Of a DNA stretch of 8,849 nt, positions 1 to 4,796 are shown piece by piece (position 1 is the stretch's first letter; each line of letters starts with the position of its first letter). The notes under the pieces are model-generated. The model was given only the letters and a program-made list of their open reading frames with translations, did no database searches and was not told where the DNA came from. The translations under genes and the position numbers were made by a program. The stretch covers positions 1 through 8,849 of the forward strand of contig JAPYLE010000200.1 in the NCBI GenBank assembly GCA_027293795.1, in the 5' to 3' direction. The DNA is from Rickettsia endosymbiont of Ixodes persulcatus (lineage in GTDB: Bacteria; Pseudomonadota; Alphaproteobacteria; Rickettsiales; Rickettsiaceae).

Positions 1-1
1 A

Positions 2-199
2 ACAGCTAAGAAAATGTTTAAGAAATTTCCTGACTTAAAAAATAAATTATGGGGTACCGAATTTTGGACTAATGGATATTTTATGAGTACGGTTGGAAAA
101 CATGGAGATGAGAAAAAATTACGCAACTATGTAAAGAATCAAGGGGCGGATCGACCATCATATAAAGCTTTTCATCAGAAGCAACTAAAACTTTTTTAG
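2..199 (+). CDS. tnpA: IS200/IS605-type transposase TnpA, C-terminal part
   Basis: This is the C-terminal part of a Y1 (HUH) transposase, which moves single-stranded copies of its element using a catalytic tyrosine. The frame is open from position 2 at the window edge, so the ATG at 14 is internal and the HUH motif lies outside the window. What is visible fits the family: a segment like the conserved 'FKKFPDLKNKLWG', then 'FWTNGYFMSTVG', then the helix 'LRNYVKNQG'. The tyrosine in RNYVKNQ (codon 128-130) matches the catalytic tyrosine followed two residues later by an asparagine or glutamate and a glutamine in IS200 TnpA proteins. The gene ends with TAG at 197-199 and is followed by a probable right-end hairpin. 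This 3' portion has no frameshift; whether the whole gene is intact cannot be seen. The family call rests on motif recognition. Confidence 0.85.
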   Translation, partial: TAKKMFKKFPDLKNKLWGTEFWTNGYFMSTVGKHGDEKKLRNYVKNQGADRPSYKAFHQKQLKLF

Positions 200-264
200 A
201 TATAGCTAGACCATAGGAAATAGGTACAGTTAAATAAACTTTAGTACGTGTTCTACAGCCATAC

Positions 265-302
265 ATCATATCACGAAGCAAAGCTTCGGGGAATTAAACC
301 CT
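265..302 (+). mobile_element. Probable right end of the IS200/IS605 element (hairpin)
   Basis: About 75 bases after the transposase stop lies a perfect 6-bp stem, CGAAGC (274-279) and GCTTCG (283-288) with loop AAA, followed by GGGAATTAAACCC. IS200/IS605 elements lack terminal inverted repeats and instead carry a subterminal hairpin recognised by TnpA, with the cleavage site a few bases away. Position and structure fit a right end. The exact last base of the element cannot be fixed without an empty-site comparison. Confidence 0.6.
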
Positions 303-311
303 AAGAGATTA

Positions 312-785
312 ATGAAATTTATTCCATTAGATAAATTAAATATATATATAGATAAAACCCTTTCTTTAGATGAACTCATCGAGCAGGAACTAAAAAAATT
401 ATCAAATGAGGATATCTCTGATGAACAGCTTGAAACTATAATTTTTTTAGCAGGAGAAGAAAAACTTGCAAAAGAGCTTGATATTATTCCAAATGAAAAT
501 TTAGAAAGAATCATGAGTAATATTTCAAATGATAAGCTAGCAACAATAATTTATCACGCCTCAAATGAAAGTCTAGCGAGAATCGTTGATATTATTGACT
601 TGGATGATCATGATTTATTAGAATCATTAGTTGGGAAAATAATAGCCTTAATACATGACAAGAAGTGTGTAAAGCAAGAAGTAGAACCGTATAATGGTAA
701 TTTTACTATGGAATTATCAGGAGCATTATCAGATAATGATTCCGGATTGGGTTCTGACTTAGAAGATGAAATAATAGCACTCTAA
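312..785 (+). CDS. Unrecognised acidic protein with 12-residue repeats
   Basis: I do not recognise this 157-residue protein. Residues 36-95 form five tandem 12-residue units (36-47, 48-59, 60-71, 72-83, 84-95). A loose consensus is S/P-N-E-x-L-A-x-I-I-x-x-I/A, for example SNDKLATIIYHA and SNESLARIVDII. Such spacing suggests stacked short helices. The rest is acidic, with an Asp/Ser/Gly-rich tail (LSDNDSGLGSDLEDE) near the C-terminus. There is no signal peptide or membrane segment. Upstream only a weak AGAG precedes the ATG. The frame stays open back to about 234, through the IS right end, so the true 5' end may have been lost or replaced by IS insertion. A strong terminator follows directly. 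The coding bias looks genuine, but function is unknown; a repeat protein for protein-protein contact is only a guess. Confidence 0.65.
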   Translation: MKFIPLDKLNIYIDKTLSLDELIEQELKKLSNEDISDEQLETIIFLAGEEKLAKELDIIPNENLERIMSNISNDKLATIIYHASNESLARIVDIIDLDDHDLLESLVGKIIALIHDKKCVKQEVEPYNGNFTMELSGALSDNDSGLGSDLEDEIIAL

Positions 786-792
786 ATAAATT

Positions 793-823
793 AAGGATAA
801 GATTTTCAATCTTATCCTTTTTT
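793..823 (+). terminator. Rho-independent terminator between convergent genes
   Basis: AAGGATAAGATT (793-804) pairs perfectly with AATCTTATCCTT (808-819) around a 3-base loop, and the run of T continues to 823. This is a textbook intrinsic terminator for the plus-strand gene ending at 785. The stem also contains the stop codon of tsaB (812-814) from the opposite strand. Bases on the minus-strand side are AT-rich but have no clean T run, so termination of the tsaB transcript here is possible but less certain. Confidence 0.85.
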
Positions 824-1492
824 AGCTATTTTAGCATCAGGAGGGCGTATATAAAGCGGTTCGATAGAACTATTTAACTTTATACCGCATCGCCCCTTAC
901 TAGCAATATATCTACAAATGACCCATGCTTTAACTCGTGCAAAACGCGGCAAGGTTATTATACTCGGTAAATGCATAATTTGATTATGTATAAATTCAAG
1001 TCCACTACCGCAGCAAACTATACTACCTTTCTCATTTGCAAGCAACTTTATAGCATACTCGAAATCTATCAATAACGGCTCTTCTATTTTTCCTGATTTA
1101 TGAAAAACTTGCATATAAAGCTGTGAGCGGTAAGCGTTTAAAAAGACATATATCTTATCGTAATTTTTAACTTGAGTTATGGCTCTAAAATAAGCATATT
1201 CAAAATTGTTAACTGCCACTGCTTTAATATTTTCCTTGGCAAATAATATACCTTTAGCACTAGCTAAACCTATTCTAATACCGGTAAAGCTACCGGGGCC
1301 GGTAGTTACCGCTAAATAATCTAGATCATCATATGAACATTTAGCTGCTTTCATTACGTCTTCTATCATGGGCATTAGATTTTCTGCTTGCATAGAAGGG
1401 CGTAACTCTTCTATATATGCAAGAATATTTTCATTTTCGGATATTGCTACCGATGCAGTATTATTTGCCGTGTCAAATGCTAGTATTTTCAT
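812..1492 (-). CDS. tsaB: tRNA t6A biosynthesis protein TsaB
   Basis: TsaB (YeaZ) is the partner that dimerises with TsaD, and with TsaE helps transfer threonylcarbamoyl to A37 of ANN-reading tRNAs in the cytoplasm. The 226-residue protein has the ASKHA-type start MKILAFDTANNTASVAI, the family signature GPGSFTGIRIG at 65-75, and the usual closing motif P-L-Y-I-R-P-P-D-A near 213-221. Length is normal for the family. The ATG is chosen because the first beta strand begins right after it; no clear Shine-Dalgarno sequence precedes it. It is the last gene of the minus-strand run, 91 bp after recO and separated from it by a palindromic repeat. Its stop lies inside the hairpin terminator it shares with the convergent gene. 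Confidence 0.95.
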   Translation of the reverse strand: MKILAFDTANNTASVAISENENILAYIEELRPSMQAENLMPMIEDVMKAAKCSYDDLDYLAVTTGPGSFTGIRIGLASAKGILFAKENIKAVAVNNFEYAYFRAITQVKNYDKIYVFLNAYRSQLYMQVFHKSGKIEEPLLIDFEYAIKLLANEKGSIVCCGSGLEFIHNQIMHLPSIITLPRFARVKAWVICRYIASKGRCGIKLNSSIEPLYIRPPDAKIAKKG

Positions 1493-1507
1493 AAACTATT
1501 CTTTGTT

Positions 1508-1601
1508 ATGCCGTGACTTGATCACGGCATCTAGTAAAAATGTTAAAAAATGTATATTATAAGTTATTTTTTGGATACCGTGATCAAGTAGCGGGATGAC
1601 A
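1508..1601. repeat. Rickettsia palindromic element-like repeat between recO and tsaB
   Basis: The left end (1508-1530) folds on itself: TGCCGTGA and TCACGGCA around loop CTTGA. The right end (1575-1597, core CCGTGATCAAGTAGCGG) is an inverted copy of the left end, matching at 19 of 23 positions. The middle is AT-rich. Size, inverted ends and a CCGTGATCAAG-type core match what is known of Rickettsia palindromic elements. The right end overlaps recO and supplies its last codons. The subfamily was not assigned. Confidence 0.7.
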
Positions 1602-2309
1602 CCGATTAAGAATATACTCCATAAAAACTTGGCGTGCTTCAGCGTGTCTATTATTATGAAATAAATATCTATTAAAAAAATAGTTTGTTAGAGTTAAAGC
1701 TTGTCTTTTTTCTTCTAATGTAATCTCTCTATTATCTGAAAGTAAAAATTTTGGTAAAATCAATAATTTATCTTTATAAGGTTTTCCTACTTCATATGAT
1801 AATGCTCTACCTGATTTAGGTGATACATAGTATAAATCTTGTTTTATATTACTAACGGCACACTTGCTAAGGTCGAGTTTATAACCTGCTATGTCAAGTA
1901 AAGCCAGCTCAAAATTAATATAATCACGAAAATAAAAATTTTTTGATAAATCATCTAAATAGTTAATTAGAAATGAAAAAAAATTAGAATGTTCTTCTCT
2001 TTCATGAAATAACTCTTTGATTAAAGATATAACGGAATTAAAGGCATATAATTTAGCTTTATTTGTAATAAAATAACCGGTGTAAGATTTGATGAGTTCA
2101 CATTTAGCCATGCCTATATGTTCATGCAGCCTTGCCTGCCAAAGAAAATCTACAATATTACCTTCTTGATATATAAATTTGCTTTTTTTAGAAGATTCTT
2201 TTGCAACTCCCGAATATAAACCATAATTTTTAGTAAAAACCGTAATAATAAAGGTATTTTCTTTTAAAGGTTTTTTAGCAACTATTACTCCTGTATCTTT
2301 GATATTCAT
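1584..2309 (-). CDS. recO: DNA repair protein RecO
   Basis: RecO binds single-stranded DNA and, with RecR (and RecF), loads RecA onto SSB-coated gaps. The 241-residue product has an N-terminal OB-fold region (about 1-80, starting NIKDTGVIVAKKPL...ENTFIITVFTKNYGLYSGVAK). The helical C-terminal domain contains the family landmarks F-E-L-A-L-L-D-I-A-G-Y-x-L-D-L-S-x-C at 133-150 and YVSPKSGRAL at 161-170. The paired cysteines of zinc-binding RecO proteins are not present; only Cys150 lies in that region. The final residues CHPAT and the TGA stop are encoded by the end of a palindromic repeat, so the native C-terminus was probably altered. The start ATG has no evident Shine-Dalgarno sequence. A 111-bp gap with another repeat separates it from the upstream gene, and I see no convincing promoter there. 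Confidence 0.93.
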   Translation of the reverse strand: MNIKDTGVIVAKKPLKENTFIITVFTKNYGLYSGVAKESSKKSKFIYQEGNIVDFLWQARLHEHIGMAKCELIKSYTGYFITNKAKLYAFNSVISLIKELFHEREEHSNFFSFLINYLDDLSKNFYFRDYINFELALLDIAGYKLDLSKCAVSNIKQDLYYVSPKSGRALSYEVGKPYKDKLLILPKFLLSDNREITLEEKRQALTLTNYFFNRYLFHNNRHAEARQVFMEYILNRCHPAT

Positions 2310-2385
2310 GGTTTTTTAGTAAATACTATGTTTTTTGACTTGTATATTTTAAGTTTTCTTTTATATTATTTCCCCAACTCTCTAG

Positions 2386-2446
2386 GTCATTCCCGCGGAG
2401 GCGGGAATGACATTCGTATACTACTTGGTCAAGCCACGATATGACA
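2386..2446. repeat. Palindromic repeat at the end of the 109-residue gene
   Basis: GTCATTCCCGC (2386-2396) pairs perfectly with GCGGGAATGAC (2401-2411), giving an 11-bp stem with loop GGAG, much richer in GC than its surroundings. To the right, up to ATGACA at 2441-2446, the sequence resembles the right end of the 1508-1601 repeat: on the minus strand both begin TGTCAT and share CTTGA at the same offset. The hairpin lacks a following T run on the minus strand, so it is not a canonical intrinsic terminator. I read it as a Rickettsia palindromic element or fragment. Confidence 0.65.
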
Positions 2447-2750
2447 GTGGGCGCCTTTCCAATCCACGCAATAATGCCCTAACTTCATTTGAATTACCTG
2501 TATATATTATATTCTTATACCCTAGTTTGATTGCAGTAAATAAAGCGGCGTGATCATCTCCTACATCTACAGTAAGATCTAAAACTTTCTCAGGAAATTC
2601 TCTGCTTAAAGTTTTAAACATATAATCAATTGCTAGCATACCGTAATATTTTACGCTAGAGGCATTATTTGTTAATATCTGCTTTTCTTCTACACTAGAT
2701 AAAAAATCACGTGCTTCTTCTAAATTTCTTATTTCATAAACTATACTCAT
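2421..2750 (-). CDS. Unrecognised 109-residue protein coupled to radA
   Basis: The start codon overlaps the radA stop codon (ATGA, 2750-2747), and an AGAGA sequence a few bases upstream, within the end of radA, can serve as a ribosome binding site, so translation is probably coupled to radA. The protein seems soluble. It starts with a helical acidic segment (MSIVYEIRNLEEARDFLSSV) and has an alternating strand-helix core (LDLTVDVGDDHAALFTAIKLGYKNIIYTG at about 58-85, given here only as a landmark), which suggests a small alpha/beta fold. I do not recognise the family and see no catalytic motif. The last nine or so residues (PLSYRGLTK) are encoded within a palindromic repeat and look like an acquired tail. 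The ATGA overlap and good length make it a real gene; the function is unknown. Confidence 0.75.
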   Translation of the reverse strand: MSIVYEIRNLEEARDFLSSVEEKQILTNNASSVKYYGMLAIDYMFKTLSREFPEKVLDLTVDVGDDHAALFTAIKLGYKNIIYTGNSNEVRALLRGLERRPLSYRGLTK

Positions 2751-4087
2751 TTAATTATCTCTTTTAGGTCCTTTAAATGTGAGACAGAAGATATAAAGTC
2801 ATAAGTTAAATTTTCAAGTTTAGAGCAGATAATCTTATTAAATCCAAGTTTTATGGCTTCTTTTATTCTTGTTTCTGCTTTTGCAGTTTTTCTTATTTCA
2901 CCCGATAAGCTTATTTCGCCGAAGAAGATGCTTTGCTCAGGTACGGGCTTATCTGTTGCGGCAGATATTAAGCTCACTGCTACTGCAAGATCCGAAGCAG
3001 GATCGGCAATTTTAAGCCCCCCCGCAATGCTTAAATATACTTCATAATTAGCAAGATTAAGTCCTATCCTACTACTAAGTACGGCAAGTATCATTGATAA
3101 CCTGTTAGCATCCCAACCAACTGCAGAGCGTCTAGGAGTTACCATATTTGAGGGTACTATGAGGGCTTGTACTTCCATAAGTAACGGTCTTGAACCTTCA
3201 ATTCCTGCAAAAATAGACGTACCTATAACATTCTGCTCTCGCTTCATTAAAAATAGTTCAGACGGATTTGTTACTTCAATAAGTCCGCTGCCGCTCATCT
3301 CAAATACTCCTATTTCTCCCACACCGCCAAAACGATTTTTGTATGAGCGTAAAATACGGAAATGATCATTATGATCTCCCTCAAAATATAATACGGTATC
3401 AACTAAATGCTCAAGTATTTTAGGACCTGCTAGCTGCCCGTCTTTAGTTATATGACAGCTTAGCAGGATAATTATATTATTTTGCTTAGCATAATTAATA
3501 AGTTCATTTGCACATGTACGAATTTGCGAAACAGTGCCTGGAGGTGAGGATAATTCTTTTGTCGTAATTGTTTGAATAGAATCAATCACTACTAAATCAA
3601 TATTATTTTTATTAGCTTCTATACTTGCAATAATATCTTCCAAATTAGTAGCTGCTAAAATATTTGTATTATAATTAGTTAGATTTAGTCTTATAGCTCT
3701 TAATTTTATTTGGTCTAATGATTCTTCACCCGTGATATATAAGCAATTCATCTTTGATGCAAAGTTACTTGCTGCTAACTGCAGTAACAAAGTAGATTTG
3801 CCTATACCAGGGTCGCCTCCTATTAATATAGCAGAGCCAAGCACTAAACCCCCGCCAAGCACTCTATTTAATTCGCCTATAGGGGTAGGGATGCGTAACT
3901 GCTCGGCTACGTTACCGGAAAGCTTATCAAAATCTTGTTTGCTACCTGTTTTAACAATTGCTTTATTTGAACTTACTATCTCTTCAACAATACTGCCCCA
4001 TACACCGCAATCAAAGCATTGCCCTGACCATTTAGGACTAATATTTCCGCAATTAGAACATGTATAATGCTTTTTGTCTTTGGTCAT
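2747..4087 (-). CDS. radA: DNA repair protein RadA (Sms)
   Basis: RadA is a RecA-like ATPase that drives branch migration at recombination intermediates. All family parts are visible in the 446 residues. There is an N-terminal zinc finger with Cys10, Cys13, Cys24 and Cys27, and a Walker A motif GGDPGIGKST at 90-99. A Walker B-like strand LVVIDS lies at 165-170, followed by the RadA-specific KNRFG at 250-254. The C-terminal Lon-protease-like domain (about 290-446) contains AGGLKIADPASDLAVA; its ATP-independent role is DNA and ring scaffolding rather than proteolysis. Length is normal. The ATG at 4087 is preceded by an in-frame TGA nine bases upstream, which fixes the start closely. A repeat-like spacer of 128 bp separates it from rsmD; the 109-residue gene downstream overlaps it by 4 bp. 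Confidence 0.97.
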   Translation of the reverse strand: MTKDKKHYTCSNCGNISPKWSGQCFDCGVWGSIVEEIVSSNKAIVKTGSKQDFDKLSGNVAEQLRIPTPIGELNRVLGGGLVLGSAILIGGDPGIGKSTLLLQLAASNFASKMNCLYITGEESLDQIKLRAIRLNLTNYNTNILAATNLEDIIASIEANKNNIDLVVIDSIQTITTKELSSPPGTVSQIRTCANELINYAKQNNIIILLSCHITKDGQLAGPKILEHLVDTVLYFEGDHNDHFRILRSYKNRFGGVGEIGVFEMSGSGLIEVTNPSELFLMKREQNVIGTSIFAGIEGSRPLLMEVQALIVPSNMVTPRRSAVGWDANRLSMILAVLSSRIGLNLANYEVYLSIAGGLKIADPASDLAVAVSLISAATDKPVPEQSIFFGEISLSGEIRKTAKAETRIKEAIKLGFNKIICSKLENLTYDFISSVSHLKDLKEIIK

Positions 4088-4093
4088 TGTTAC

Positions 4094-4215
4094 TCAGATA
4101 GAACTTCAAAAATTGGCTACGTCGTTCTACAAGTTCTACGGTGCAAGTATACGCTCCGCTCCTCACCTTGTGAACTCCTTGCTCTTTCTCCAGTTGATCT
4201 TCGTATACCAACCTT
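4094..4215. repeat. Repeat-like spacer between rsmD and radA
   Basis: This 120-bp stretch is clearly less AT-rich than typical spacers here. It contains the inverted pair GTATACG (4147-4153) and CGTATAC (4202-4208), and the word GTTCTAC (4123-4136 area) with a nearby AGTTCTAC copy. On the minus strand it encodes an open stretch (for example VRSGAYTCTVELVERR) not belonging to either flanking gene, a look I associate with Rickettsia palindromic elements. The identification is from memory of such repeats and is tentative. Confidence 0.45.
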
Positions 4216-4788
4216 TCATTTTGCAAGGGCATATCTTAAAATTAATAATTTACTCTTACCATATAGTTTTTCACGTATAATTTCAATATTTTCATCTAAA
4301 ACATAGTCATCTAGTTTAGCCATCTCAATAACTATGATAGTACCGTCTTTAAGCCAGTTATTTTTTACCAGCAACTTCATTACTTTAGGTACTATATCCT
4401 TATGATAAGGGGGATCGATAAATACAAGATCAAAAGCTTTATTTGCTTTCGGTAGATTTAAGGCATTAAGATTAACGAAATTAATTTCATTTTCAATATT
4501 TAGAGATTTAGCAAATCCTTCTGCTATTTTTAATGAAGACGGATCAATGTCAATTAAGGTAGCAAGACCCGCTCCTCTTGATAGGCTCTCAAAAGCAAGG
4601 CTTCCGCTACCGGCAAATAAATCAAGTATGTGAGTATTTTCATTAAACAATTTATTATCGGTAAACTCACCGGAGGTTAATATACTAAATATTGCCTCTT
4701 TGAGCTTACCGGTGGAAGGTCGATATTTGATATTTTTAGCGGTAGGTATAATTTGGTTTCTATATTTACCGGATATTATTTTTAACAC
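4216..4788 (-). CDS. rsmD: 16S rRNA (guanine-N2-)-methyltransferase RsmD
   Basis: RsmD methylates G966 (E. coli numbering) of 16S rRNA in the small subunit, using S-adenosylmethionine. The 190-residue protein carries the family landmarks in order. They are the N-terminal I-I-S-G-K-Y-R, then RPSTGKLKEAIFSIL at 23-37 (the RPT-type motif that precedes the fold). The SAM-binding loop DLFAGSGSLAFESLSRGA spans 56-73, and the catalytic DPPY is at 125-128. The start is GTG: an in-frame TAA lies directly before it, and the family N-terminus begins right at this codon. The gene starts 8 bp after the stop of the pentapeptide-protein gene, so the two are probably co-transcribed and perhaps translationally coupled, though no clear Shine-Dalgarno sequence is visible. 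Confidence 0.95.
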   Translation of the reverse strand: MLKIISGKYRNQIIPTAKNIKYRPSTGKLKEAIFSILTSGEFTDNKLFNENTHILDLFAGSGSLAFESLSRGAGLATLIDIDPSSLKIAEGFAKSLNIENEINFVNLNALNLPKANKAFDLVFIDPPYHKDIVPKVMKLLVKNNWLKDGTIIVIEMAKLDDYVLDENIEIIREKLYGKSKLLILRYALAK

Positions 4789-4796
4789 TTATTTAG

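Noticed and set aside
2310..2385. Promoter for recO
   Set aside because: Several TATA-like words exist, but none has a -35 partner at a reasonable spacing.
2386..2411. Intrinsic terminator downstream of the 109-residue gene
   Set aside because: The hairpin is strong but no T run follows it on the minus strand; better explained as a palindromic repeat.
4067..4306. Plus-strand open frames across the rsmD-radA spacer
   Set aside because: They arise from the repeat-like spacer and antisense of rsmD; no protein family features.
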